The notes beneath the pieces were generated by a model. The model made no database searches, was not told the DNA's origin, and saw only the letters and a program-made list of their open reading frames with translations. DNA of 64,000 bases from contig NZ_CP083951.1 in assembly GCF_006440675.2 (NCBI RefSeq), positions 1,769,501 to 1,833,500 of the forward strand, given 5' to 3'. Within the stretch, counting starts at the first letter, position 1. Every line of letters begins with the position of its first letter. The position numbers were made by a program, and so were the translations under genes. This stretch comes from Mesorhizobium sp. B2-8-5 (GTDB lineage: Bacteria > Pseudomonadota > Alphaproteobacteria > Rhizobiales > Rhizobiaceae). This document shows, in pieces, positions 8,295 to 17,143 of the stretch.

Positions 8295-9397
8295 TGGCCC
8301 ATATCCAGCTGAAGAACATCTCCAAGACGTTCGGCACCCACACGGCTCTGTCCAATCTCGATCTCGACATCGCCGACGGCGAATTCTTTGTGCTGCTCGG
8401 CGAGACGGGCGCCGGCAAGACGACGACGCTGAGGATGGTCGCGGGCCTTGAGAAGCCGACCGAGGGCCAGGTCTTCATCGACGGCGTCGACGTCGCCGAC
8501 TGGGGCGCTGCCGAACGCGACGTGGCGCTGGTGCTGCAGCAATATTCGCTCTATCCGCGCTACACGGTGCGGCAGAACCTCGAATTTCCGCTAAAGCCGA
8601 AGATCCGCCGGCTGCCGGATGCCGAGATCAAGGACCGCGTGGCGCGCGCGGCCCGCACGCTCAGGATCGAGCATCTTCTCGACCGCAAGACGGACCGGCT
8701 TTCCGGCGGCGAGATGCAGCGCGTGTCGATCGGCCGGGCGATCGTGCGCAAGCCGCGCGTGTTCCTGATGGACGAGCCGCTGTCGGCGCTCGACGCCAAG
8801 CTGCGCGAGGCGCTGCGCACGGAATTGAAGAACCTGCAGATGCAGCTTGGCGCCACATTCCTGTTCGTCACGCATGACCAGATCGAAGCCATGTCGATGG
8901 GCGACAAGGTCGGCGTGCTCAACCATGGTCGCATCGTCCAGACGGGCACGCCGCATGAGATCTACAACAATCCTCGCGACACCTATGTCGCGAGCTTCGT
9001 CGGTTCGCCGCCGATGAACCTCATCGACGGCAGGCTGGTCAACGACCGCGCCGTGATGGCGCCGATGAATTTCGAGCTGCCGCTGACGGTTGGGGCCAAG
9101 ACTTTTGGCGGGGGCAGGACGAGTGGCGCGACCGACGGTCGGCCACTCGTCTTCGGCATCCGTCCGGAGGACGTCTACCTGGAGAGCGGCGCGCCGGTCG
9201 AGGCGCACGTCCACGACGTCGAGAACCACGGTGTGGAGAAGATCCTGACGCTCAGGGTCGGCGAAACGATGCTGCGGGCAACCGTGCCGGCCAGGACCGA
9301 TGTCGCGATCGAACAGCCGGTGCGCTTTGCCTGGAACCCGGACAAGGTGGTGCTGTTCGACAAGGGCAGCGGCGTCAGCCTGCGGCACGTCGGATAG
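8294..9397 (+). CDS. Sugar ABC transporter ATP-binding protein (second of two)
   Basis: A 367-residue MalK-type ATPase with Walker A GETGAGKTT, signature LSGGEMQR, Walker B VFLMDEPLSALDA and switch VTHDQIEAM, plus a C-terminal TOBE-like domain. It shares its length and architecture with the preceding gene but differs throughout, which points to an old duplication rather than a recent one. Its 3' end overlaps by 23 bp the end of a decayed gene on the other strand. No intrinsic terminator is evident after it. Confidence 0.9.
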   Translation: MAHIQLKNISKTFGTHTALSNLDLDIADGEFFVLLGETGAGKTTTLRMVAGLEKPTEGQVFIDGVDVADWGAAERDVALVLQQYSLYPRYTVRQNLEFPLKPKIRRLPDAEIKDRVARAARTLRIEHLLDRKTDRLSGGEMQRVSIGRAIVRKPRVFLMDEPLSALDAKLREALRTELKNLQMQLGATFLFVTHDQIEAMSMGDKVGVLNHGRIVQTGTPHEIYNNPRDTYVASFVGSPPMNLIDGRLVNDRAVMAPMNFELPLTVGAKTFGGGRTSGATDGRPLVFGIRPEDVYLESGAPVEAHVHDVENHGVEKILTLRVGETMLRATVPARTDVAIEQPVRFAWNPDKVVLFDKGSGVSLRHVG

Positions 9398-9771
9398 CGG
9401 TCAGCAGGATCACGCGTTCGGTGTCCGACAGGCAGGCATCGTCATGCATTTCGTCGGCCTTCCGGGTCCAGTAGGAGCCGGCTGCAACTCGACCCTGTTG
9501 GCTTCGCCGCCCTGCATCTGCCAATGCGCCCAGGGGCCCTTGATGACCACGGCGCGGTAATCGGCGGTGTGGGCTTGGACGGGCGCGCGCCAGTTGCGGG
9601 GAACCTTCAGCAGCGTGCCGGCCGGGCCTTTCGTTCGTTCGCCCCATAGCGGGCCAAGGCGCTGTGGCTGGCCCGGCGCTTCGACGGCAGGTAGCTGTCC
9701 TCGAGCGCGAAAGCCGGGCTTGGCAGGATGGCGAGCGCGGCAAGCGCAAGCGATGCAAGATGATTGGGCAT
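9375..9771 (-). pseudogene. Frameshifted DUF4437-like secreted cupin (pseudogene)
   Basis: The minus strand carries a start (ATG at 9771 with GAGGA upstream) and a signal peptide (MPNHLASLALAALAILPSPAFA), then frame jumps. Pieces in successive frames read WGERTKGPAGTLLKVPRNW, TADYRAVVIKGPWAHWQ and, in a third frame, GSYWTRKADEMHDDACLS. This is the normal order of a DUF4437 cupin domain. At least two frameshifts are needed to rejoin them, one near residue 30 and one at the CCGGCTCCTAC region. It overlaps the end of the convergent ATPase gene. A sequencing error could mimic one frameshift but is unlikely for both. Confidence 0.7.
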
Positions 9772-9875
9772 GCTGTTTCCTCCATCAGCCAGCTTATGCC
9801 GCCTCGGCCGGCGGGAATGACGCGGTGTCCAAAGGACTTGGCAATTCCTCCAGCCTGGCAACCGGCTGCTTGTGA

Positions 9876-10844
9876 TCAGGATTGTTCGTCGGCGCCGGTG
9901 TGACGGAAATGACTCGGCGCCACGCCCATCACCCGCTTGAAGGCGCGGCTGAAGGAGGCTTCCGAATCGTAACCCAGCCTCGATGCCGCCACCGAAACCC
10001 GCATGCCGTCGCGGGTGAGCCATTGCCGGGCCTGGTGCATGCGCACACGCAGCACATATTTGGCCGGCGTCTCACCGACCACGGTGGCGAAGCGCTGCGC
10101 AAAGGCGGAGCGTGAGGCGCCCATCATCCTGGCCAGCGCCTCGACCGTCCAGTCGCGCTCCGGCTGCAGGTGGATAGCGGCGAGCACCTTGCCGACATCC
10201 GGGTTGCGCACGGCGGCGATCCATCCGGTGGCGTCGCCGCAGCCATTCTCCACCCAGGAGCGGATGATGGTGGCCGCGAGCACGTCGGCCAGGCGGGCGA
10301 GGATGCCGCCGGAGCCGACGCGGTCCATCGTCACCTCGCCCGCCATCGCGTCGAGCAGATGCTGGATGCCGGGCGCGTTGGCCATCAGCTTATGCGCCTG
10401 CATCAGGTCGGGCATCATCTCCAGCAGCGGATGCGAGCCGTCGAGGTTGAAATGCATGCTGCCGCAAAACAGCAAGGTCTTGCAGCCGTCGCAGCCGTTC
10501 GAGACGTCGTAGATGTTCTCGCACACCGGCTCGATCGTGTAGCGGCCGATCGGCACCGGCGGCACGCCGGGCGCGCTCGCCAGCACATGCTCGTCGCCGC
10601 GCGGGATCAGCAGCGCGTCGCCCACCGAGAGCTTTATCCATTCCTTGGCCGGCGAGAACAGCCAGCAGCCTCGCTGTCCGATGAAATGGAAGCGCGCCGC
10701 CTTCTGCGCGGGGAAGGAAACGGCCCACGGTTCGCCAAGCACGCAGCGGCCGTAATCGACGCCGTCAAGGCGCAGGCCGCGCAACATGTCGGTCAGCGGG
10801 TCGCCGGAAGCCTGCAGAATGGTTTTGGACGAATTGTAATTCAT
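9876..10844 (-). CDS. AraC family transcriptional regulator (cupin_6 type)
   Basis: About 322 residues. The N-terminal half is an AraC-binding cupin-like domain (LLIPRGDEHVLASAP, CENIYDVSNGCDGCKTLLFCGSMHF), and the C-terminal 100 residues hold two helix-turn-helix motifs (WTVEALARMMGASRSAFAQRF and VSVAASRLGYDSEASFSRAFKRVMG). This is the AraC type usually divergent from an efflux transporter or an oxidoreductase, and here it is divergent from an MFS exporter, its probable target. A GTG at 10880 could start a protein 12 residues longer. Confidence 0.85.
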   Translation of the reverse strand: MNYNSSKTILQASGDPLTDMLRGLRLDGVDYGRCVLGEPWAVSFPAQKAARFHFIGQRGCWLFSPAKEWIKLSVGDALLIPRGDEHVLASAPGVPPVPIGRYTIEPVCENIYDVSNGCDGCKTLLFCGSMHFNLDGSHPLLEMMPDLMQAHKLMANAPGIQHLLDAMAGEVTMDRVGSGGILARLADVLAATIIRSWVENGCGDATGWIAAVRNPDVGKVLAAIHLQPERDWTVEALARMMGASRSAFAQRFATVVGETPAKYVLRVRMHQARQWLTRDGMRVSVAASRLGYDSEASFSRAFKRVMGVAPSHFRHTGADEQS

Positions 10845-11014
10845 TTCGGCGTTTTTAGCATGGAAACTCCAGCCAGTCACTCCCTATGTTGCGCTCAGCC
10901 AAATGCTGCGCCGCAACCAAATCGAACTGACAGAGCCGCCCGCCGGCATGTAACGGGTGGAGTCCGATCTGGTCATCTCTTGCGTAGCGCCACAAACAGA
11001 TCGGAGATTTTGCC

Positions 11015-12232
11015 ATGACCGAACCCGCAACGGGCGCCGTCGACGCCACTATTCTCGACGCAGGCGAACAGGACGAACGAACCGAACCGGCCTGGGCGGC
11101 GGTGGTCTCGCTGGCGCTCGGCGTTTTCGGCTTGGTGACCGCCGAATTCCTGCCCGCCAGCCTGTTGACGCGGCTGGCGCAGGACCTCGGCGTCAGCGAA
11201 GGCGCCGCCGGCCAGGCGGTGACGGCGACGGCCGTCGTCGGCGCGATCGCGGCGCCGACCATGGCGATCGTCACCAAGCGGCTCGACCGCCGACTGGTCA
11301 TGTGGATACTCTCCGTCCTTTTGATCGTCTCCAACCTCGTCGCCGCCTTCGCGTCCTCGCTCACCATGCTGCTTCTTGCCCGCGTCGTGCTGGGCGTTGC
11401 GCTTGGCGGTTTCTGGTCGATGTCGGCGGCCATGGCGCTGCGGCTTGTGCCGATGCGGCTGATGCCGCGCGCCATGTCGATCATCCTGACCGGCGTCTCG
11501 GTCGCCACGGTCACGGCGGCTCCGGTCGGCGCCTATGTCGGCGATATCTGGGGCTGGCGCACCGCCTTCATGATCGCGGCGGTCGTCGGCGGGCTGGCGC
11601 TGCTGGTGCAACTCGCCACCCTGCCAAGCCTGCCGCCGACGGCGGTCGCGAGCTTCCGCACGCTGGCCGAGGTGCTGAAGCGGCCGATGATCCGCATCGC
11701 GCTGCTGGTCGTTCTCCTGGTCGCGTCCGGACAGTTTGCCGGCTTCACCTATGTGCGGCCGTTCCTGGAGACGGTGCCGGCGATGCCGATCGAAACCGTC
11801 TCGCTGGTGCTGCTCGCCTATGGCATCGGCGGCTTCTTCGGCAATTTCGCCGGCGCCTTCCTGGCCGAGCGCAACCTGAAGATGGCGGTCGGCCTGGCGC
11901 CGCTGCTGATCGCCTTGTCGGCGGCGGCGCTGCTCGTGCTCGGCGCCTCGCCGATAACGGCGGCTGTCGCGGTCACCGCCTGGGGCTTTGCCTTCGGCGC
12001 CGTTCCGGTCGGCCTGCAGACCTGGCTGGTGCGCGCCGCGCCTGACCAGGCCGAGAGCGCCGGCGGCCTGATGGTCGCGACCTTCCAGGTGGCGATCGCG
12101 CTTGGCGCCGTCGTCGGCGGCCTTCTGGTCGATCATGCCGGTGTCGCCACCGCCTTCGCCTATAGCGGCGTGGCGACGTTGCTCGCGGCGCTGGTGGCCT
12201 TCCTGATGGGACCGAAGCAGGCTGCCGAGTAG
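11015..12232 (+). CDS. MFS transporter (AraJ/sugar efflux-like)
   Basis: A 405-residue major facilitator with twelve predicted membrane helices. The opening helix has GLVTAEFLPASLL, a pattern of the drug/sugar-efflux (AraJ, PbuE, NepI) branch, and the first cytoplasmic loop carries KRLDRRLVM. It is divergent from the AraC gene, which suggests induction of export by a small effector. The substrate is unknown. It is followed by a stem-loop terminator at 12256-12297. Confidence 0.88.
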   Translation: MTEPATGAVDATILDAGEQDERTEPAWAAVVSLALGVFGLVTAEFLPASLLTRLAQDLGVSEGAAGQAVTATAVVGAIAAPTMAIVTKRLDRRLVMWILSVLLIVSNLVAAFASSLTMLLLARVVLGVALGGFWSMSAAMALRLVPMRLMPRAMSIILTGVSVATVTAAPVGAYVGDIWGWRTAFMIAAVVGGLALLVQLATLPSLPPTAVASFRTLAEVLKRPMIRIALLVVLLVASGQFAGFTYVRPFLETVPAMPIETVSLVLLAYGIGGFFGNFAGAFLAERNLKMAVGLAPLLIALSAAALLVLGASPITAAVAVTAWGFAFGAVPVGLQTWLVRAAPDQAESAGGLMVATFQVAIALGAVVGGLLVDHAGVATAFAYSGVATLLAALVAFLMGPKQAAE

Positions 12233-12255
12233 CTAAGACTGCTTGCCTCCCAGGC

Positions 12256-12297
12256 ATCGGCCCGGCGGCTCTCACGGGCGTCGGGCCGATAATTTTT
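12256..12297 (+). terminator. Intrinsic terminator after MFS gene
   Basis: ATCGGCCCG (12256-12264) pairs with CGGGCCGAT (12282-12290), followed by AATTTTT. The T-run overlaps the stop codon of the convergent GFA-family gene. Confidence 0.7.
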
Positions 12298-12649
12298 AGC
12301 TTCGGGCCGCGCCGCCGTCGAACTCGAAAACTTCGATGGTCGCCAGGTCGACGTCTTCCAGGCAGTTGATGTTGACATAGGCGGATCGTTCGTTGCCCTC
12401 GCTTACATCCTCGGCGAAAGGGTGCATGCCGCAGGTGCGGCAGAAACGATGCGCGATCGCGCCCTTGCCGAATGTGTAGCGGCCGAGGTCGTCGCCCCAG
12501 GCGACCAGATTGAGCTTCTCATGCGGCACGGCCCACAACAGCGCGCCCTTGCGCCGGCAGATCGAGCAATTGCAGCGCACGGCCATGCCAAGCTCGCCCT
12601 CGACCTCGAACGCCACCTTGCCGCAGTGGCAGCTGCCTTTGTATAGCAT
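12296..12649 (-). CDS. GFA family protein (CENP-V/GFA zinc-binding)
   Basis: A 117-residue protein of the glutathione-dependent formaldehyde-activating (GFA) family. The zinc ligands are visible as SCHCGKVAFEVEG near residue 6, CNCSIC near residue 27 and FCRTCGMHPF near residue 70. I start at the ATG giving MLYKGSCHCGKV, with GGGAAG at correct spacing. Longer in-frame starts would add residues unlike the family. Most such small members have no demonstrated formaldehyde role, so only the fold and zinc binding are confident. Confidence 0.88.
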   Translation of the reverse strand: MLYKGSCHCGKVAFEVEGELGMAVRCNCSICRRKGALLWAVPHEKLNLVAWGDDLGRYTFGKGAIAHRFCRTCGMHPFAEDVSEGNERSAYVNINCLEDVDLATIEVFEFDGGAARS

Positions 12650-12767
12650 CAGCATCTTCCCATCGCTGGCAGGGTGCAAAGGCACGCTTGCCGGGTTATC
12701 TCTTGGCTGGCCCAACATCAGGCCGTGCCTAAAAGACGTTGCAACTTTGCAGGGCCCGACATCGAAA

Positions 12768-14063
12768 ATGCAATCCGTTCGCGACCGTCTTGAAATCATC
12801 CTGTCACGTCTTGCCAATCGCGCGGCCGACGAGAAGGTCTACACGAAGCTCTACGCCGAGGCGGCGCGTGCAGCCGCCGATGCGGCCGATGCCCGCCGCA
12901 AGGCCGGTGTGAGCCTCGGACCGCTCGACGGGCGCATCGTCTCGATCAAGGACCTGTTCGATGTCGCCGGGGAGCCGACGACGGCGGGGTCGCTGATCCG
13001 CGCCGGCGCCGCGCCGGCGACGCAGGACGCGGCGATCGTGCGGAGGCTGCGCCAGGCGGGAGCCGTCATCCTCGGCAAGACCAACATGACCGAGTTCGCC
13101 TTCACCGCGATCGGCGACAATCCGCATTACGGCACGCCGGGCAATGCCGCCGATGCAAGCCTGATCCCGGGCGGGTCGTCATCGGGGGCGGGCGTTGCGG
13201 TAGGCGAGGGCACGAGCGACATCTCGATCGGTTCGGACACCGGCGGCTCGGTGCGCATCCCGGCCTCGCTCAACGGCGTTGTCGGCTTCAAACCGACGGC
13301 GGGGCGGGTGCCATTGACCGGCGCCTTTCCGCTGTCGATGACGCTCGATTCGATCGGCCCGCTTGCCCGCAGCGTCGCCGATTGCGCGATCACCGATGCG
13401 ATCATGGCGGGACAAGAGCCCATTAGTCTCCAGCCGGTCTCGCTCGCCGGCCTGCGCGTCGGCATTCCGCGCGGCGACTTGTTCGGCGAGACGCAAGCGG
13501 AGGTCGCCGCGGCTTTCGAGGGCTGCATCGACCGGATCGGGCTAGCCGGCGCCCGCGCTGCCGATTTGTCCATCGACGATCTCATTGCCGAGATGCGCGC
13601 CGCCTCCAAACGCGGCACGATCGCCTCCATGGAAGGCGCGGAAGTGAATGCCGATTGGCTGGCGGGCGGCGCCTCGGTACCGGTCGATCCGCATGTCACC
13701 GGGCCGTTGTCCCGCGCGCTGGCCGTTCCCGCTTCAGCCTATATCCGCACGATCCGCCGTCGCGGCGAGCTTGTGGCAGCCACGGCGGAACGGCTGGAGA
13801 CGATCGATGTGCTGGTATTGCCGACCGTGCCGATGGTCGCGCCCTCCATTGCCGCCATGGCTGGCGACGAAGCGCTGCGCGACAAGACGGAAGGGCTGCT
13901 CTTGCGCAACACGCAGGTCGCCAACCAGTTCGATCTCTGCGCGATCTCGCTGCCGATGCCCGGCATAAAGCTGCCGGCTGGTTTGATGCTGGTGGGCAAG
14001 CACGGGTACGACAGTCATCTGCTGCGTATTGCCGCCGCGGTCGAGACTTTGCTTGGCCGTTGA
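12768..14063 (+). CDS. Amidase (amidase signature family)
   Basis: A 431-residue amidase-signature hydrolase. The Ser-cisSer-Lys catalytic apparatus is visible: the lysine in RIVSIKDLFDVAG near residue 63, the conserved GGSSSGAGVAV stretch, and the nucleophile region SIGSDTGGSVRIPAS. This family hydrolyses amide bonds in small carboxamides and also includes GatA, but the gene has no gatCB neighbours and is shorter than GatA. It is divergent from the GFA-family gene. The substrate is unknown. Confidence 0.88.
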   Translation: MQSVRDRLEIILSRLANRAADEKVYTKLYAEAARAAADAADARRKAGVSLGPLDGRIVSIKDLFDVAGEPTTAGSLIRAGAAPATQDAAIVRRLRQAGAVILGKTNMTEFAFTAIGDNPHYGTPGNAADASLIPGGSSSGAGVAVGEGTSDISIGSDTGGSVRIPASLNGVVGFKPTAGRVPLTGAFPLSMTLDSIGPLARSVADCAITDAIMAGQEPISLQPVSLAGLRVGIPRGDLFGETQAEVAAAFEGCIDRIGLAGARAADLSIDDLIAEMRAASKRGTIASMEGAEVNADWLAGGASVPVDPHVTGPLSRALAVPASAYIRTIRRRGELVAATAERLETIDVLVLPTVPMVAPSIAAMAGDEALRDKTEGLLLRNTQVANQFDLCAISLPMPGIKLPAGLMLVGKHGYDSHLLRIAAAVETLLGR

Positions 14064-14154
14064 TAGGGCGCGGCGAACCGACGCAAATTCGGCGCCCGGG
14101 AATTCGCTGTCTCGCTGTCATCTCTGGCTGCATCGTCGCGATGGTCGTCGGGAA

Positions 14155-15135
14155 CTAACCGTCGGCCGGAAAGCGCCCCCGGTAGTGTTCGACGACTTCC
14201 GGATTGCGCAGATTGACCGGCAATTTGCCGGCGAGCACCAGCAATGCCTCGCCGGCGGCGCCGACCCCCATGCGCATCATCGATTCCTCGGTGATGCCGG
14301 CCATATGCGGGGTGACGATGACATTGTCGAAGCCGAAATAAGGATGGTTGGGCGGCAGCGGCTGCGTGGAAAAAACGTCCAGCGCGGCGCCGCCGATGCG
14401 GCCCGCTCGCAACGCTTCGATCAGCGCCTCGTCGTCGACCACCGGGCCGCGCGAGACATTGATCAGCAGCGCGTTGGGCTTCATGCGGGCGATGCGCTCG
14501 CGGCCGATCAGGCCGCGTGTCTCGTCCGTCAGCGGACAGCAGAGCACGATGATATCGCTCTGCTCGACCAGCGCGTCGATCGACAGGAAGCCGACACGTT
14601 CGGGCGCCGGACGCAGGCTTCGCGTGGTCGCCACGACATTGAGGTCGAAGCCGTGCGCGGCGATATGGCCGACGGCCTGGCCGACCGCGCCGAGGCCGAC
14701 GATGCCGATGGTCTTGCCGGCAAGCTCGCTGGTCGAGTTGGCATGCTCGCGCCCGGCAAGCCAGCCCTTGGCGCGCAGGTCGCGGTCCATCGTTCGGAAG
14801 CGCCGCAGCAGCGCAAGGGCCACGAACATCACATGCTCGGCGACCGAGCGGGCATTGACGGCGGGCACGTTCGCCACCAGCACGCCGGCGGCGGTCGCGG
14901 CCTCGACCGGGATCATGTCCAGCCCGGCGCCGTGGCGGATCGCGGCGCGCAGGTTCGAAGCACCCGCAAACAGCTCCGGCGGCAGCGGCGCGCGCACGAT
15001 GACGATGTCGGCATCGCTCGCTTCGGCGGTCAGAGTTTTGGCATCGAGCGCGGAAGCGACGGCCAGCCGCCCGGCGCCCGCCAGCATGGCCGTGGCGCGA
15101 GGATGCAGCGGATGCGTCGACAGGATCTTGCGCAT
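14155..15135 (-). CDS. D-isomer specific 2-hydroxyacid dehydrogenase
   Basis: A 326-residue NAD(P)-dependent dehydrogenase. The Rossmann loop is TIGIVGLGAVGQAVG near residue 135. Catalytic Arg is in LINVSRGPVVDDEAL, Glu follows in the ALDVFSTQPLPPNHP segment, and His is in NVIVTPHMAG. These match the phosphoglycerate/glyoxylate/hydroxypyruvate reductase family, so it probably interconverts a 2-keto acid and a D-2-hydroxyacid. It is downstream of the GntR and enolase genes on the same strand with a 62-bp gap, so it may act on a late product of that pathway. Confidence 0.88.
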   Translation of the reverse strand: MRKILSTHPLHPRATAMLAGAGRLAVASALDAKTLTAEASDADIVIVRAPLPPELFAGASNLRAAIRHGAGLDMIPVEAATAAGVLVANVPAVNARSVAEHVMFVALALLRRFRTMDRDLRAKGWLAGREHANSTSELAGKTIGIVGLGAVGQAVGHIAAHGFDLNVVATTRSLRPAPERVGFLSIDALVEQSDIIVLCCPLTDETRGLIGRERIARMKPNALLINVSRGPVVDDEALIEALRAGRIGGAALDVFSTQPLPPNHPYFGFDNVIVTPHMAGITEESMMRMGVGAAGEALLVLAGKLPVNLRNPEVVEHYRGRFPADG

Positions 15136-15197
15136 GAGGTTTTGTTTTTCTCCGCATTTCCGCCACGCCAAGCGATAACGCTTGGCTGCAAAATGCT

Positions 15198-15920
15198 CTA
15201 GGCCTTTTCGAGCGCCGCGCTTTTCGGCTCCATTCCGCGGCCTTCGATGATCCCCTTCCAGTAGCTCTCGGCTCCCTGCAAATGGGCATTCATCAGGGCC
15301 TGGGCGAGATTGCCGTCGCGGCGCAACAGCGCTTCGTAGATCTGGATATGCTCGGCATGTGAGCGCACGCTGCGTTCGGGATCGTTGAAATAGATCGGCA
15401 GGCGCTGCTCGCCCATCAGGTAGTAGACGCTGCAGATGTTGTGGAAGACGCTGTTCTTGGTCGCGCGCACGATCTCGAGGTGGAACTCGCGGTCCTCCTT
15501 GGCGAGGCCTTCGCCGGCGGCGATGCGCTCTTCGGAGGCTTTCAGGATCTCGCGCAGGCGTTCGAAGTTTTCTTCCGTTGCGCGAGAGCAGGCAAGCTCG
15601 GCCGCCTTGATCTCGTGGATCTTGCGCAACTCGACGGTCTCGTAGATCTGCACCGGATCGAGCGGCAGGCCCGCACGGGCGAAAAGCGCCAGCGCTTCCA
15701 CGCTCGCCTGCTTGGTGTCGATATAGATGCCGGACTTGGCGCGTCGCTCGACGATGCGCATGGCTTCCAGGATGGCCAGCGCTTCGCGGATCTGGCCACG
15801 GCTGACGCCGAAATGCTCCGCCAGCTCGCGCTCCGAGGGCGTGCGGCCGGACTCCTTGTCCGAGTTGGCGAAGAGGTAGGCGGCAAGTTCCGCGAGAAGG
15901 TTCTTTTCTTTCATCGTCAA
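15198..15920 (-). CDS. GntR/FadR family transcriptional regulator (FCD domain)
   Basis: A 240-residue regulator with a winged helix at residues 25-65 (RTPSERELAEHFGVSRGQIREALAILEAMRIVERR) and an all-helical FCD ligand domain, in which the metal-ligand histidine region REFHLEIVRATKN is recognisable. Its ATG overlaps the stop of the enolase-superfamily gene (ATGA), so it is co-transcribed with catabolic genes. FadR-type proteins usually bind TGGTNNNACCA. Such sites lie upstream of this operon and of the ABC transporter at 3.7 kb, making this the prime candidate regulator of both. The inducer is likely a pathway sugar acid. Confidence 0.9.
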   Translation of the reverse strand: MTMKEKNLLAELAAYLFANSDKESGRTPSERELAEHFGVSRGQIREALAILEAMRIVERRAKSGIYIDTKQASVEALALFARAGLPLDPVQIYETVELRKIHEIKAAELACSRATEENFERLREILKASEERIAAGEGLAKEDREFHLEIVRATKNSVFHNICSVYYLMGEQRLPIYFNDPERSVRSHAEHIQIYEALLRRDGNLAQALMNAHLQGAESYWKGIIEGRGMEPKSAALEKA

Positions 15921-17086
15921 ATACGTTGCGCGTGCGCCTCCAGGAATCGCTCGGAGATGGTGAAACCCAATCCAGGCTTTTCAGGGATCGCTATCATACC
16001 GTCCTTCGCTTCGACAGTCTCCTCGACAAGGTCGTGGATCATCGGGTTAGCGCCGAGCGAATATTCGATGATGAAGCTGGCGGGCGAGGCGGCACAGACA
16101 TGCAGCCCGGCAAAGAAGCAGGGCGCGCCGGCCCACAGGTGCGGCGCGAAGCGCAGGTTGAAGGCGCTGGCGATGGTGCCGATCTTCATCGCCTCGCTGA
16201 TGCCGCCGCAAAACGCCGGATCCGGCTGGAAGATGTCGGCCGATTTCAGCACCGCCAGATCGCGGAAGGCGTAGCGCGTCGCCTCGCTTTCGCCTGTCGC
16301 GATCGGCATCGCGCCCGAGGCGCGCACTTCGGCCATGCCCGGCTTATCGTCGGCGATCACCGGTTCCTCGAACCAGGCAAGGTCGAGATCGGCGGTTAGC
16401 TTGATGAAGCGCTTGGCCTCGGCGACGGTGTAGGTGCCATGCGCATCGACCATCAGATCGACATCCGGCCCGATCGCCTGCCTTGCGGCGCGCACGCGCG
16501 CGGCCGAGACATGCGGGGCGCCGTCCATGGCGCCGACGCGCATCTTCAGCGCCTTGAAGCCGCCCTTGGCGATATAGGATTTCAACTGCTCGCCGATGGC
16601 GTCGGCAGCGGCCCAGCCGCCCGAGGCGTAGGCCTGCATCCGCTCGACCTTGCGACCGCCAAGCAGCCGCCATACCGGCTGCCCCAGCGATTTGCCGAGA
16701 ATGTCCCAGAGCGCGATGTCGACGGCGCTGATCGCCGCGACGCTCATGCCGCGCCGCGCCAGCTGCGGCATGGCATGGCCGGCATGCGCCGCTGTCTCGT
16801 ACCGCACACCGTTGTAGAGCATTTCCCAGATGATGCCGATGTCGGCCGGATCGCGGCCGATGAGCTGCGGGCCGATCTCGTGGTTGAGCATATGGACGAG
16901 CGCGCCATAGCTGCCGGCGCTGCCGGCGGCGTTCTTGCCCTCGCCCCAGCCGACCAGGCCGTCATCGGTCTCGATGCGCAAAATGGCGGCGTCGAACGTC
17001 GTCACCTGACCGAAGTCGCTGCGATGCTGCTTCGCGACTTCGATCGGGATACGAACCCACCAGGCCTGGACGCGTTTGATGCGCAT
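15917..17086 (-). CDS. Enolase superfamily dehydratase (mandelate racemase/MLE type)
   Basis: A 389-residue enolase-superfamily enzyme with an N-terminal capping domain and a C-terminal barrel. The divalent metal ligands are D214 (LMVDAHG), E240 or E241 (WFEEP) and E266 (ATGESE). The second-strand base motif is K181-M-R183, and H316 in FAPHLWAG suits the general acid/base of the mandelate-racemase subgroup, which mostly dehydrates sugar acids to 2-keto-3-deoxy products. The exact acid sugar is unknown. It lies 57 bp after an isomerase gene and overlaps the regulator gene, so it is central to this catabolic operon. Confidence 0.88.
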   Translation of the reverse strand: MRIKRVQAWWVRIPIEVAKQHRSDFGQVTTFDAAILRIETDDGLVGWGEGKNAAGSAGSYGALVHMLNHEIGPQLIGRDPADIGIIWEMLYNGVRYETAAHAGHAMPQLARRGMSVAAISAVDIALWDILGKSLGQPVWRLLGGRKVERMQAYASGGWAAADAIGEQLKSYIAKGGFKALKMRVGAMDGAPHVSAARVRAARQAIGPDVDLMVDAHGTYTVAEAKRFIKLTADLDLAWFEEPVIADDKPGMAEVRASGAMPIATGESEATRYAFRDLAVLKSADIFQPDPAFCGGISEAMKIGTIASAFNLRFAPHLWAGAPCFFAGLHVCAASPASFIIEYSLGANPMIHDLVEETVEAKDGMIAIPEKPGLGFTISERFLEAHAQRI

Positions 17087-17143
17087 GTTTTCCCTTCGGC
17101 CCCTCCGCCCGCCGGGTGGAAGGGATAGGTTTCAATCGGAGGC

